64,000 nt of DNA from Antennarius striatus (lineage: Eukaryota > Chordata > Actinopteri > Lophiiformes > Antennariidae). The stretch is from contig NC_090779.1 of NCBI RefSeq assembly GCF_040054535.1, positions 21,503,001 through 21,567,000 of the forward strand, in the 5' to 3' direction. A model generated the notes under the pieces. The model saw only the letters and a list, made by a program, of their open reading frames with translations. It made no database searches and had not been told where the DNA came from. Made by a program: the position numbers and the translations under genes. This document shows positions 1 to 12,760 of this stretch, piece after piece; within the stretch, counting starts at the first letter, position 1; each line of letters starts with the position of its first letter.

Positions 1-2217
1 ACACTCAGCTCCACAAACCAATCGCTGACCAAGAAGCTCTGACAGTCGGTTGGAGTAATTCAATGCCACAGTTTGTGTTTATTATTCAGTCTCATTTGTG
101 TCTCCTGGAGTTTGATGTCCATCTGTGGCTGTAGAAACAGATGCTTTAACAAATGAGGTACAACATTTTCATTCTGACAACGCCTCCAGGTTTAGATGAT
201 GTATTTGCTCAAATGGCCCTGCAGGAGGTCACCTTAGTCGTGATTGGTAGCTGCTGGTCAGACAAACCAAAATTGATGATGCCACAACGAAGATCCAATG
301 GGCCAAACGACAAATTGCCCGTCAGCAGATGGAAGGCAAACTAACTGAGAGTTCCTAGCAAATTAAGAGCTTAACTTGAATTTGGCGGCTCATGCAAACT
401 ATGTAAATTTTATTCAGAGAATACTAACACTAACAGCAGTCTGAACAAGCAGACTTTGGCACTGAAAGCTGCCCACTGACTGCTGATTGGCCGGGAGCAC
501 TCACCGTTCTTCAAATCTGGACCGATAGATAATGAAAACAGCAATATGATGATGGAATGAACTCTGATTTAACTGAAATGTGAATTTCTTTAATCTTCAT
601 TCATTTCTTTCGTTGTTTTTTATCACCTGGTTGCTGGAATATAATAAACTATTTCACTGTGTTGTTTTTACCTGCCGTTACATCATGCTGGTAGATCTAG
701 CTGATAATTTAACACTTGCACTACTGTTATCTTGATGATGCAGACACGCTGTTTTGAGATGAAAATATTGGAAGTCAAAGCAGCAAAAACAGGAACAGTG
801 CCTAAATTATAAGGAGAGCTAAACCAGTGTTGGAATTTCAAGCTTCGGCTTTTTAATGACTGCTGGCGGATCAAGCCAATGAGCCAGAAAAGCTCTCCAC
901 TGGGTCTCAGCAGGCAGCAGGAGCAGTGGGAGGAGAACGAAGGAGGTAGGAACAGGGGGGAGAAGACAGAAGATGCAGCGAAAGAAAAATGAGAGACAGT
1001 GGAGGAGGAGAGGGGGAATCTCAGCTGCAGTGTCGGAAAAATTAGATTGAAAAAGCTGGACTGAGGAGAGGAGACATGACGGCTGTGACTTCGCCAGAGA
1101 AGTTATAAAAATAGAAGCGGAGCGCTGCCTCGGCACGTCCGCTGAGGCCATTTGAATCAATTGATCATAACTGTACAGTGGAAGCTGAAGTCTTTTATTA
1201 GATTAGAGCGATCGGAAATCCACAACCACAGTAACACAACCCCATTCAAGAGACTTAACCGCCAGCAAAACACATTCCAGAGTCACCTCTCAGAGCTGGG
1301 AGGCTGATGATACAGTCCAGCCTGAGTTTATGGACGGGTTCATCCTGGACAAGTCGCCTCAAGCTGGAGAAGCCACAGTCCACACACAGGTGGGGTTGAA
1401 CCCATGAGACAGCGCTAGACGCTAACCATTGCTTTATATTAAAATATGGTACGACATGACACAAACATAACTAGGATTAAAATCAAAGTCAAGTCAGATG
1501 GCAATGTGAAGTTGGGTAGCTGCCGTCAAAGACAAACAGAAAAACATACGAGTAGAAGTGATCAGAAAGAGATTCCCTACTGACCAAATAAAGAGTGTAC
1601 CTGTGATCTACCAAATGTGATGGAAACACGTGGTGGATGTGAGAGAGATCAAACATCAGCAACAGCATCCACACAGACAAAGAGTGTCAAATAAAGCAGG
1701 CAGAAGCTGTTTCCATCAGTCAGTCAGTCCGGACCATCTAACACAAGGCAAATTCATATCTTTTGAAGCAGTTTTGTTCTTTTAGCATCACTTTCTACAA
1801 ATAAAAGCTTCATAACTTCACAATGGAGCCAGTAAATGCGGCACCACGCCATCAGCTGACTCGGCACAGTTTTTCAAGGATGTGGGTGGCACACAGAAAA
1901 GACACAACAGAATTCCTCACCGCCACCTTCTCATACAATTTTAGAACAATCCCATTGTAAACGCCAATGCTGACTGCGGTACCGTGGACACACCGAAACC
2001 ACAGACACGATAAGAACGACAAGCAGATGCATTCCTTGTTCCTATCGAGGCTGCACACTGTTCACATTGGTACTTTGAAAATACTTGTGCATCTGTGTAC
2101 CGATAACGTGAAGGATTTGTTTCTGTCGGCAACAATTCTGCTAAAACACAATGCTTCTGGCAGCAGGTGCAACATTCACAGAGAACACACAAGGAAATAC
2201 AGTGAGGTGAAGAACCA

Positions 2218-2219
<2 letters not shown>

Positions 2220-2286
<67 letters not shown>
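2220..2286. repeat. (GT)n microsatellite
   Basis: An uninterrupted GT dinucleotide tract of about 33 units in cadps2 intron 1. Open frames crossing it encode only Val/Cys or Thr/His repeats and are artefacts. Confidence 0.97.
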
Positions 2287-2292
<6 letters not shown>

Positions 2293-5264
2293 GTGGCTGA
2301 TTACAGCCTCCTGATAAGGAACTCGTTAGAGAAGCACAGATTTTAGACAGACACACACTTTCAAGGACTGTTTCATCATAAGACTTTGAAATTCACACAG
2401 CATAGCCTCTGAGATGACAGCTCCATGTGACAGGAATGAAAAAGGAAAGGCAAAGGTGCTATGGTTGTCAGCAACAATTGTCGAGACTGCACGAACAACG
2501 TGAGCTGAACTTTAACATGTTGCTTGAGCTGTGGCTGTCTGTACAAAATAAATATAAATTAAAATAAAAGTTCAGCCACCCCTATGGTATACCTACAAAT
2601 CCTGGCACGCCAGGACCATTAAGCCCAGACCGGGCAGGTGCTCTAAATCTTAACAAGGCTGTGAGTTATTCCCAGAACATAAAAATGACTACTGCCTTGT
2701 TCTACAAGCAGCTTAGACCCCACAGCTCCAGAGGGGAAACATCCTGAAGAGCGTTTGATGTGAATACCATCATTACACGCAGAGGATTCTTTCATTCATA
2801 CACCGTATGGAGAAAAATGTGAAGGCCTGCATGTGCTGTGTTTCTGTGGGGGCATCTTTATCAGCTCCGTGCAGAGGCTCTTTGGGGGAGAGCCAAACCT
2901 CCCCTGGACAAGTCCATGTCATCCAGCAGCCCCTCTCGTAGCGACTGTTACTACTATCCCATGTAGACGGGGAAAAAGTTCAGTATCATGCTTCTTTCAT
3001 GTTTTAAAATTCCAATATTTGCAGATGCAGGACTCGTGTTGAATGTTTTGGTGAAATTGAGTATCTTTCAGGAGCACAGAACACTGTTTCAGCAGTATAT
3101 GTAAATGGAAGCAGATCAGTATAAAAAGAAGGAACATAGATGTTCTGACAATGGTTTGATTCAGGGACGATTCTAGGCAAATAAAGTTTCATGTTTCCAC
3201 AGGTGATAACAAATTGGTTGAGCACAGAAAAAAAACAAAAAACGATTTTCAACAGCAGGAGCAATAAAAGAGACAGTAAAAATGCTCCGATACATCCATT
3301 TAACACAGTTTATCAGTGTAAGTCTATTTATCAGACATCAGAATCTAAGCGGACTGCCGGTGACAAAAAACTAAATGAATGAGCGGAAGAACTGTGATAA
3401 GAGAAACCAACAAAAAGAACCGCAAACAGGAAGATTTAGAAAGTGAGCGTCTTGACTGCTCACAAGGAGGGAAGAGCAGATATTTGTCTATTTTGGGCTT
3501 TCCTTTTTTACTAAAAAGAAATTATTTTTTTTAAGAGAGTTACTCCCAAATAATAGATGTGGGAAAGTGTTAAAAATCAGTCTATGGTGCACAATCAGTA
3601 GAAAACATTGTGAAAAACGAAAATGGCTTATCATAACTGCAATTGATTAGCTCTCTTCGGTTTGGAGGCTAAATGTCATGAAAATTTTCTTAAACTTTCT
3701 GAAAGATGAATATTCAATATAAAGTGTGACAGATAAGTTCCACAGAAATAAATACAGATGTCAAATAATCATACATCAGATACAACGACGATGACTGATT
3801 TGCTAATTCTAACATCAGCCTATAAACAGGAACAACAATGCTTAAAGCAACTGAAAACACTGAAAACAGCAGTCTAACATGCTAAAAGCAACAGTGCCAA
3901 CTAAACTGTTGATTATATCATCATCGTAGAGGATAGGAGAGGATGCATCATTGATGCAACATCTTCTAATGGCATACTTGTCCAACATGCATACAGCTGA
4001 CGTATACTCTGTCGCCTTAAATTTGTTTACTCGTCTGTCTGTGCACAACCTAAGGACAAACTTCACATTTTTTGCCCCATTAAATAAGAATAGCAAAGCC
4101 GTCATCCATTTTTCATCCACCCAAGGCTGCCGAAGGCTTGTTAATGTATCCCTGCCATGTGGAGTAAAAGAGTTATTTGGGCCTTGGCTGTTTTTTTTTT
4201 TTGTCTGTAACTTCCCTTGAATTAGATTACTGACCGAGCATCACAGGCTGTAGCAGTGGGAGACTACAGCCTTGGAAATAACTAGCTGATGGACTGAATG
4301 ACATACTGTATTTCCTCACTGAAACCTCCCTCTGATAATAGACGTAAGACATCATAACAACACTGCAGAGTCAGATGCTGCAGAGTCAAAGAGAGAGAGG
4401 ATGCAACTTTTTTATAGTTATCCCCACCCTTTGACGCCATTAACAAAGTTTATCTGTGCGAGAAGACTCAGCATTGTGAACTTAGAAATCTGCTGCCAAC
4501 ACACGGGGTGAGGTGTACAAGGATCAACAAACTCTAAGACATGACAGAATGTTTGACTTTACTAAACAGCTCCATTGCTCATCCCCAGAATACAAATTCA
4601 CCAAAAGTAAGCAGCAAACAAAACAAACAAAAACCTAAAGCTTAAAAGTATGAGACACTTGACGTGAAGAGGGATTTAAAACCTGACTCAGTCGTCCCAA
4701 AACTCCGTGAGCTGGGACCCAACATACCTGTTGTAACGCTGCACTTGACTGCATGAGCGCACAGAGGTACTGCAACAGAGACCAGAAGTCCCAAGAGTCT
4801 TTGCAGGGGGACAACAGAGCGGGCTGTCTTCAGACAGAAGAACAGCGTGAGGAGCGGAAAAGAAGGCGCCTCAGGGGAGGTCATTAGATAGCGAAAGCAG
4901 CGAGTGAAACGGCAGGCTGATCCGGCTGCCACACGGGGACGCGATGCCAGCCGCTCAACCTGTCAATACCTATTTATTTATGACGACTAGTAAATCCTGT
5001 ATCATCACTCTCAAGCGGACGTGATGGGGGCTGTCTGAGGGTCAGACGCAGATCCAGCTTACTAAATACATCCTGTTCTGCTAAAAAGTCTATGAAATGA
5101 TGTTTGTAATGTTGTCCTACATAAAAATAAAACTTAAACTATAAACCTTGTAAAAGTAGAATTTATGTGTGTAGACCAGAAATTCTGTCTGTTTGAAAAT
5201 GTGTGTATGTGCGAACAGATCTCAGGCCAGCAGGATGACCTTAAATGAATTGAATTTTTAACTG

Positions 5265-5297
5265 AATGTCATTTTAAACTGAATTTAAAATGACATT
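5265..5297. repeat. 14-bp perfect inverted repeat
   Basis: AATGTCATTTTAAA is followed after five bases (CTGAA) by its exact reverse complement TTTAAAATGACATT. It is AT-rich and could be the core of a decayed foldback element. No function is evident. Confidence 0.75.
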
Positions 5298-5489
5298 TGA
5301 AAAGGTGTGTGTATTCATCCAATACAAATAAATCTGTCATGGTTCTGTGTTCGATTACTTCCAGTTTTATTTTGTAGTATCCTCCTTGTGTCATGACATT
5401 GATAAATATACTGTAATACAAAAATTAAATCTTGTAATAATCTAATATTTTTTAGCTTTTAATTTGTTGTCGATAAACTTCATCAGTCA

Positions 5490-5575
5490 TCCTGTAATGA
5501 ACTGGCAACTTGTCCAGGGTGTATCCCACCTCTCGCCCCAGTGAACCGATTTTGGATAAGCAGCTGAAGACAAGT
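5490..5575 (+). mobile_element. SINE-like interspersed repeat fragment
   Basis: The text 'aactggcaacttgtccaggg' followed by 'tgtatcccacctctcgcccc' and 'ggataagcagctgaagacaa' is the widespread fish repeat motif that also occurs, diverged, near 6.9, 10.7, 38.5 and 62.3 kb in this window. Boundaries are approximate. Confidence 0.6.
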
Positions 5576-6929
5576 AAACATTACTGACGAGCAGTATGAA
5601 GTCATGAGAACAGATGAAGACGTGAAGCTCTTAAGTTCCTTCAAATCGTCAAACAAAAACACAGATGCTACTAGTAATAGCGATTAGCTGCAGAAGTTCA
5701 ACTTAAGCCACAGACATATTCTACCTGTATGTACAATGAGCAACACAGTCCGAGTCAGCCACTGTAGGCATAATATTGGTACCAATCCGTCTCACAGATG
5801 CTGCAGCTATGTTACACCCAAGTGGGCGTCTCACTCCTCTGTCAGAGAGCAGAATATATCTGTCAAAGTTGTCTCACCATCCGACTCGCAGACAGGCCTC
5901 CCTAGAGCCACGATCCTAGCAGGGCTGGAATATTCCAAATATGCACTAGTTCAGCTTTTCCAGTCTGAGTATTTACTCTGTTTTCTGTTTCATGAATTCA
6001 ATAAAGTTTGGGTGACTAATTGGACAAAAATTCAATCAGTCAACAGTTATGTAATTAACTGAGTAATTATTCAATTACATCCCCAACCTAACTGTTAGCT
6101 TCCATTTCTACCATCATCAAGCATGTGTTTTAACTGTTAACCAGTAAAATCAACTAAATGTAATTACACTACACATGTATTCTTTGTTTCTTGTGTCTAA
6201 TTGTGTTCTTAGCTGGAAAAATCTCCACTATGTACTTGATTAAATATGATTTAAAGCATATTAATTTAATAAATGTAACAGAAAAAAGGTACACTGTACT
6301 CATCCCCAGACATCGATATGTGTAAAAACACATTTCTAACAAGATTCTACAAATGACTTAATGTTCGGTGTACAGAAATGTACAAAAATGCATCTTATTT
6401 CCACCTCTGATCCGACTGCAGTCTTACACAGGGATCGTGTTGCAGGTCACATTTAAGGACAAAACACCACATGATGCTCTAGCCACTCTGGTATTAACAT
6501 GACCTTTTTGAAGGGAGTGGTGCCCAGGGAACACCACCTTTCATGATCTCTCTGATTTGATCCCACAAGAAAAAGGAAAAAAGCATGTGTCAAATGGTCA
6601 AACTAGTCCGAATGAGAAACTGGATGGACAAAACCATCAGTCCGAAGTGCTGGAATGTTTCTCAGCTACTCCAGGACGCCCAAGATGAGGTTTTTTTCGC
6701 TTTGCCATGACTCTCGTCCAAAGGCGGTAAAGAAAACACACTTTCTCCATCATTCCTGTTCAGTGTTTCCTGTTTGGGACTACAGCGATCTCTGTTCAAA
6801 TCTCAACACAGATACTCAAACAATGAAACACTCGAGTGCTCTGTGTCAAACAGGAAATGAGTAAGCATTATTCCACTGAACTGGTTTTTCTATGGGGTCC
6901 TATCAGCCGATTGCTTCATCCAACAATAA

Positions 6930-7120
6930 CAGGAACGATCCATCCATCCATGTTCTCGTAGACGAGACGATCGCAATGATCTCATCTAATGTCGCTTAGA
7001 CACCATGCAGGTAACAGGTCTGTGGGAGCCAATCCCAGCTGGCTACGGGTGCAAGTTGGAGGGGTACACCCCAAATGAGACACCAGCTCATCGCCGGGGC
7101 CTAACAAGAACTACAGTAGT
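6930..7120 (-). mobile_element. SINE-like interspersed repeat fragment
   Basis: It begins with a (CATC)n run and contains 'ggagccaatcccagctggct' and 'gaggggtacaccccaaatga'. This resembles the SINE-like motif at 62.3 kb in a diverged form. Ends are uncertain and orientation is a guess from the position of the CATC run. Confidence 0.5.
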
Positions 7121-7192
7121 TCATAGGCAATTATTTTAAATTCTACTACTGCATATGGTATTTACTCCAACCATGAATTACAGGCATCCTTT

Positions 7193-7753
7193 ATTGCTAA
7201 TAATTTTTATCTTTTTACCTCCAGAACATTCCTAACAAACTCCTCCTTCAAGATAACTCCTACTCCATTTCTCTTCCTATCTACACCATGATAGAACAAT
7301 TTGAACCCTGTTCCTAAACTTCTATCCTTGCTACCTTTCTACCTGGTCTCCTGTACACACAGTATATCTACCTTCCTCCTCTACATCATGTCCACCAACT
7401 CTCTACCTTTTCCTGTCATAGTTCCAACATTCAACGTCCCTACTCTCAGTCCTATAGTCTTGGCGTTCCTCTTCTCTTTTTCCTACGAACACACTTTCCT
7501 CCTCACCTTCTTCGACCAACAGTAGTCCAATTCCCACCGGCACCCTGCAGGTCAGAAGCACCGATGGCGGTCGTTGTTAACCCGGGCCTCAACCGATCCG
7601 GTACGGAAATCGTAGATTTGATTCGTATGTTTGATTTGGCAAAAGTTTTACGTCAGATGCCCTTCCTGACACAACCCTCTGTATTTTTCCGGGCTTGGAC
7701 CAGCACAATAAGACACTGGCTTGTGCCCTCTTGCGGCTACATTGCTAATAATT
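7193..7753 (+). mobile_element. LINE 3' fragment with 13-bp target-site duplication
   Basis: The 13-bp word ATTGCTAATAATT occurs exactly at 7193-7205 and again at 7741-7753, bracketing about 535 bp. The insert carries degraded LINE-like text ending in a motif I recognise from many fish retroelements (around 7545-7740, with 'gttgttaacccgggcctcaa' and 'gtttgatttggcaaaagttt'). The direct repeats are the expected scar of target-primed reverse transcription, so this reads as a 5'-truncated LINE copy. An RTE/Rex-like family is my guess. No intact reverse transcriptase frame is present; the frames at 7301-7525 and 7564-7821 are fragments or chance. Confidence 0.75.
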
Positions 7754-9242
7754 ATTTATTAAGGACTTATTTGGCAGAATTTCACTTTAAGGTTGCCAGT
7801 ACTTGTGTCATAACCGTTTAAATGACACCTTGAGAAAAAATTACATCAAAATTTAGTCCAGAACTTAGGTTTGGGGCTTTAAATGACAACAATTTCACCT
7901 ACCGGTACCTTGATTAACTGATTATCACAACTGTTGACTGGTTTCCTCTTTCGACCGAGAACACAACCCTTTCATGTGAATTTGCATCTTCTGTCATGAC
8001 AAAATCAAGCTTGACTCTAATGGCAGGAGTAAAATTGCGACTTATTTATTGATGCAGTTTAAAAAAATAGTACTGTCACATTTCATGGCCCTGTTCGACT
8101 GCTGAGCTGAAGGAAAGCTAAAAATATAACATGTAGAGTATTAAAGCAACTGCACTACACTGTATTGCTGACTGCAGAGAGTTTGGCCTGACCGAGGGCC
8201 TCTGTGGCCCCAGGGCCAGATTGACTCGCTGTCTCCTGCTCTTGGTGGAGCTCCCAGAGAGCTTTGCTGAGATATCCTTTCACTCGTCTGAGAGAAGGAG
8301 GAAGAGGAGAAGTTACATAACCCTCTGAGAAGCACTTTCTCTCACAGGGAAGCTGACAGAGGAAGCAAACATGACAAAGGAGGATGGAAGTCGCCTCCAG
8401 CATATCTGCGGCCAAAATTTGTGCCCACCATCCATTTAAAAAAAGCAAGCCCCCACATCAGCAGTGGCTTCTTATAGCAGAGAAGGAGGAGAAGATGGTG
8501 TTTATCTTGTTTGTGTAATAAACAGCTGCCAGGGGATTACATGCGTGCGGGGAGGGATGCGTGGGTCCTCATCAGGAGGGGGTTTCTGCAGTTATGGCTT
8601 CCCTGCTTCGGATGTAAAAAGCACTTGGAGACAGGACAAAAACAGAAATGCTGAGAGAAGACTGCAAGCTTCTAACGTCTGAGAGGCGAGAGAAAACAAC
8701 TAGAGGGAGTTTCCTCATCAAGTCATGAAAAATACACACGAAATGTATCATGTCCATAAGGGTATGCATACATTTTCACTGATTGATTTGCTACCTGTGG
8801 CCTCAGCTCTGTTGTTGAGAGATAGGTCTGTTTTAATGAAGGAGGTGGAATTACACTGCCTCTTTCTGCTGTTGAAGGAGAAAAGACTTTACTTGTGACT
8901 TCTCACCTCTCAGCTGCTTTAACAAGCGTTAAACTACATTATTATTAAGAATGAACCTGCTCCGAGGAAAGTGTGTCCTTCCTGAGATCTTGTCAGCCTC
9001 AGGTGAAGCCTGGCCTGTTTCTCTCTTCTGATCTGATTCACATGTTTAATCTGCTCATGTAAAAGCTCACCAAACCAGACGCTTGTTCAATAAAACACAA
9101 GTCCAACGGCCTAAATACTCTCTTGATCTTTTACGACTCCAACAACCAGACGAGCGGAGTATTAGGAAAATGTGACCAAAGCTGTCAAAAAGCAGATGAG
9201 ATGGAAAGATCTGACAGGAACAGCTGACAGGAAGCTTCAAAA

Positions 9243-9322
9243 CTCCAACATTCAGCTATGTTGGAGCTATGTCCAACATGCTATGTCCAACAAGCTATGT
9301 CCAACATTCAGCTATGTTGGAC
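9243..9322. repeat. Cluster of short direct repeats and two hairpins
   Basis: Two 24-bp hairpins lie at 9243-9266 and 9299-9322. Each has a 9-bp perfect stem and the same six-base loop TCAGCT. The stems differ only at the closing pair (C-G in the first, G-C in the second). Between them the word 'gctatgtccaaca' is repeated. The cluster sits in cadps2 intron 1. Confidence 0.8.
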
Positions 9323-10710
9323 TGTTACAAGGAAGTGTTGATGTTGCATGGCTGGTTTTTCTGTTTCAGTTTCTCAACAAAATACCCCCAAAGATTTCAG
9401 GTTTACAATCAATCCAATTGATAACTATGAGCTCTCTGCAGAGGGGACATCGCTTAAACCAGAAAACCTGTTGTGTTCTCACTAAGACCATCATTTAGTC
9501 TTAAATACTGTACATCTTGAAATACAGTCTCTCTTAAAACTGCCCTTTCTCTGTAAAAATATCAAAGACATACTAGTAATGGCAATATGACCTTAAAATG
9601 TATTTGATTTTGGGTCACCAGTCTGTCTCAGCTGTATCTCCATCGCTGGTTTTAATGTATTATTCAGCTCTATGATGGCAGAATCCTTTAGGAGACAGAG
9701 ATGGATGATCGTACAGACTGATCAACAGGGTCTGGAGAGCTGGAAAGCTCTGCATAACATGGAATGGCTTCGTTAATGCAGGAAACCCTGGTATGACCCA
9801 CAGAGTGTGTCGTACTGTCTTTTGTACTGTCTTTTGATTTGTTGAGGGAACTCGCTGCTGTGGTTGAGGCGTTGACTGGATTGAACTTGATACCTGGGGA
9901 CTGAACATGATTTACTGACTGTTATCCAGTTTTCACCAGCTTGTCAGCTATGCAGCTTCTAAAATGAATCAGCTGACTGAAGACTCTCATAGTCTTGTGA
10001 CCTCATGTAAATGCAGCCAGATACCAGGAAAACTTGATCCACAGACATCTAGTGAGGCACACCTTTTTCCGAGCAAGGTTATGGGATTTACCTTCATGGA
10101 AAATGGGATTACGTTCTTAAATATAATTTTGTTTTTGGTCCAAACCTCTCCCAGACAGTTTTAACAGCATTAACTCACCCTCACTTCCATTACTTTCAGT
10201 TCATTTCTGTGAATCACAAAGACCTCCCAGACAGCAAAATGTGAAAGATCAGTCAAAATGTTTTTTTCAATCATTAATGTGCCTTCAGGGATGCAAAATC
10301 CAGAGCAACGTGGAGACTCACAGTGAACTTGTGCTGCTGGCCGAGTTCATCCGTGGGCTGATGCTAAGCACCAACTTGCATCATTAACTCCTCCTCCAGA
10401 GTCACGGCAGCCAGCAGGACGCCGGCGGGATAAAAGACAACATGATGGGTTTTTTCAGTGAAACAATGCCTGGCATCGTTTAGCAAGTCTTGCACATGGA
10501 CTGTCACATGATCTTTAGCTCTACATTAAAGGGGAGACGGCTCAATAATTGCAGCTGTAGCTAAGGCACAACCGATAAACAAGGTAGCACTGAAATAAAA
10601 GCATGAATGTCATACTGCTCTGAAAAGATTAGACACATCCAAAGTCCAGAAACATGTGACTAAATTTCCCGTAGGTGCGCATGCGAGTATGAATGGTTGT
10701 TTGTCTATAT

Positions 10711-10812
10711 ATGTGATGAACTGGTGACCTATCCAGGATGTGCCCCACCTCTATAACCCAATATCAACTCGGATAGGCTGCAGCAACACAATGACCCACA
10801 AGGACGAGTGAT
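10711..10812 (+). mobile_element. SINE-like interspersed repeat fragment
   Basis: Contains 'gtgatgaactggtgacctat', 'ccaggatgtgccccacctct' and 'ggataggctgcagcaacaca', the fish repeat tail motif also seen near 5.5 and 38.5 kb. It is a diverged fragment with approximate ends. Confidence 0.65.
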
Positions 10813-12105
10813 TACAGGCAATGGATGTGCACTGCTTTCTTTTAAATTTAAGACTTCTAGTTTAGAAGTGGATGCAGTGGAGACTATGCTGTTAGAGAGT
10901 GGTATTCTACAGAAACCATGTTTGGAAAACATCCTAGTGGGATTATTATCAGCCGATCTCCCATTTAATGTAATGATTTTAAACATCTCTCATCTGTCTT
11001 CTATCTTTGCAGGTTCACCACTGATACATGCACCTGAATATTCAAATTAAACACTAGAAGATGTTTACTAAAAGGCTTTCCAGTGGCACAGGAAATCATA
11101 CTTCAGTCAGAGCTGGCTTCCATTCGTGAATGCGTGCAGGACCAGGTTGCCCTGCAGCACAGAACAAACCTCATTCATTTGAATCTAATGTGGGCAAACC
11201 AGCGGAGAGCCAGATGCAACTAAATGGGTCTTGGTTGTTGAGGATGGAATTTCTACACATCTTGTAAGGGACCATAGGTAATGGACAATTCTGGAAAAAC
11301 ACATCTGTCTGGTCTGAACATGTCACTGTCAAGTTTATGTTAACATATGTGTTAGACAGCTCTGCAGGGATTATATCACTAAACCCAGCAGACAAACTTT
11401 GCAGTGGCAGGAAATTTTTCAGAGCAGGAAGATCCACACATTGTAGATTTACATATATCATGGCACACATATTCATTTTACTGCCATATCAATATGTTAC
11501 AAGGAAGTGGGTTAAAACTTCTTCTTCTTTTTTTGAAATTATGTAGAGATGCATCTAAGAACTATCAGGTTTCAGTAGTTTTATGCTCCTGTGGAAGGGA
11601 ACACACTCGACATTCCCAGAAAGTGTTGACACCTTTAACGAATTCTTTTCCATTTTATTTCAATTTAAAAAGAACGAGAGGCAAACAAAGCAGATACACT
11701 AGGTAGAAACAACTTATAGATCGCACATGAAAAGTGTCAAGTGACTTTCGAATCGACATTGATTTCAGCATCTCCATTGCACCTATTAAAGAAATATTGT
11801 GTTGGAACCCCCCGGAGTCCTCACAGCGTTTTGAATCGCCATGAAGGTGAGAGAAGCAGCATTATCGTAAAGAAAAGAAACAATTCCGTTGAAATAAGAG
11901 CTTGATGTTCGACCACACACATGCCGAATGAACTGGAGCTTATTTTGCTTACAGGAACATTTAAGGTTTACTGCGTGTTGCGAACAAGTCGTCAGGGAAA
12001 CAGGGTCAGCTATAAATTGGAATATTCCTAATGGAAGTTCCGTCGCGGCTCCATCCACACACAACAGGTGCGTGCCGGCGGTGTCGTTGCGCGGAGCGGG
12101 CTCAC

Positions 12106-12456
12106 CTTCTGCTGCCGTCGGGCCATGTCGGTGGGCTGCTTGGCGTTGAACGGGTAGGCAATGCACCGCAGGACGAACACGTATATCTGAAGTTTAATTT
12201 TCCTTTCCTCTTCCTCCTTCCGAATCCGTTCTCTCTCCTTCCTCTCCTCCTCTTCACCTGTACCGCTGTCCTTGGCACCTTTGCCGTGGGTACCTCCAGG
12301 TGCGACCGTCTGACCCTGCTGGCCGCCCGGGCGGCTGCTGCTTCTGCTGCTGCCCCGTTTTCCTGCACTGGTGGCGGCTGGTTTGTGCGGTGCCTCCGGG
12401 ATAACTTCTGGGTCGGACTCCCCGCCGGTGTCTTCGCTGGAAGACGGGTCCAGCAT
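12106..12456 (-). CDS. cadps2: Calcium-dependent secretion activator 2, first coding exon (partial)
   Basis: CAPS2 is a cytosolic priming factor for Ca2+-triggered dense-core vesicle exocytosis in neurons and endocrine cells. Only the first coding exon is here: 117 codons from ATG at 12456 to a consensus donor (AAG|GTGAGC) at 12105, ending in phase 0. It begins MLDPSSSED, runs through a low-complexity Gly/Ser/Lys segment (about residues 25-70) and a charged Glu/Arg/Lys helix (about 70-90), then reaches the conserved block [20 protein letters not shown] followed by MARRQQK, which is diagnostic of the CAPS family. The C2, PH and MUN domains must lie off the left edge. CAPS1 has a very similar N-terminus. 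I chose cadps2 because human CADPS2 is the neighbour of IQUB. Frames on the opposite strand across this exon are shadows. Confidence 0.92.
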
Positions 12457-12760
12457 GGTTCACGGCGGTAAAGAACCAAAACAACTGTTGAAGCTTCGGA
12501 GTAGTTTGTTTGTTTTAGCCGACGTGGCGCTAACAGCTGTACTTCACCGGCCGACGTGAGTCCCTGCTGCGGTCGGTGGTGCGTTTTAATCCCCGACCTG
12601 TGAGCACCGTCGGTACGGGCGAGGGGTGGGCGGAGTTTTAACGGTTAATGTTTTGAGGCTGTTGCGCCAGGGATGTGTTGGAATGGCTGCGCGTGCCCGC
12701 CGCCATTGGCTCCGCGGAGCTCGCGCGCCCTGAGAATGAAGCGCTCCAGCACGCACAGGT
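12457..12760 (-). promoter_or_regulatory. cadps2: CpG-rich cadps2 5' UTR and promoter region
   Basis: The DNA upstream of the cadps2 start is much richer in CpG than the AT-rich DNA beyond 12.8 kb. It contains an ATTGG at 12705-12709 (CCAAT on the minus strand), about 250 bp before the start codon. No TATA box is seen, which fits a CpG-island promoter. The transcription start cannot be placed from sequence alone. Confidence 0.5.

Larger units (their letters stand above)
1..12105 (-). other. cadps2: cadps2 intron 1 (no exons seen)
   Basis: This stretch lies downstream of the first coding exon of cadps2 on the minus strand and is read as its first intron, which continues off the left edge. No open frame in it looks like a conserved protein on either strand; the short frames have no splice context or recognisable domains. 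It holds a long (GT)n tract, a 14-bp perfect hairpin, SINE-like fragments, a LINE fragment with target duplication, and a cluster of short inverted and direct repeats near 9.25 kb. The intron assignment is inferred from the consensus donor at the end of exon 1 and from the long first intron of mammalian CADPS2. No second exon is in the window to prove it. Confidence 0.7.

Noticed and set aside
2141-2356. Thr-His repeat open frame
   Set aside because: A pure product of the (GT)n microsatellite.
12031-12471. Plus-strand frames of up to 146 codons across the cadps2 exon
   Set aside because: They are antisense shadows of a GC-rich coding exon whose minus-strand reading matches the CAPS family.
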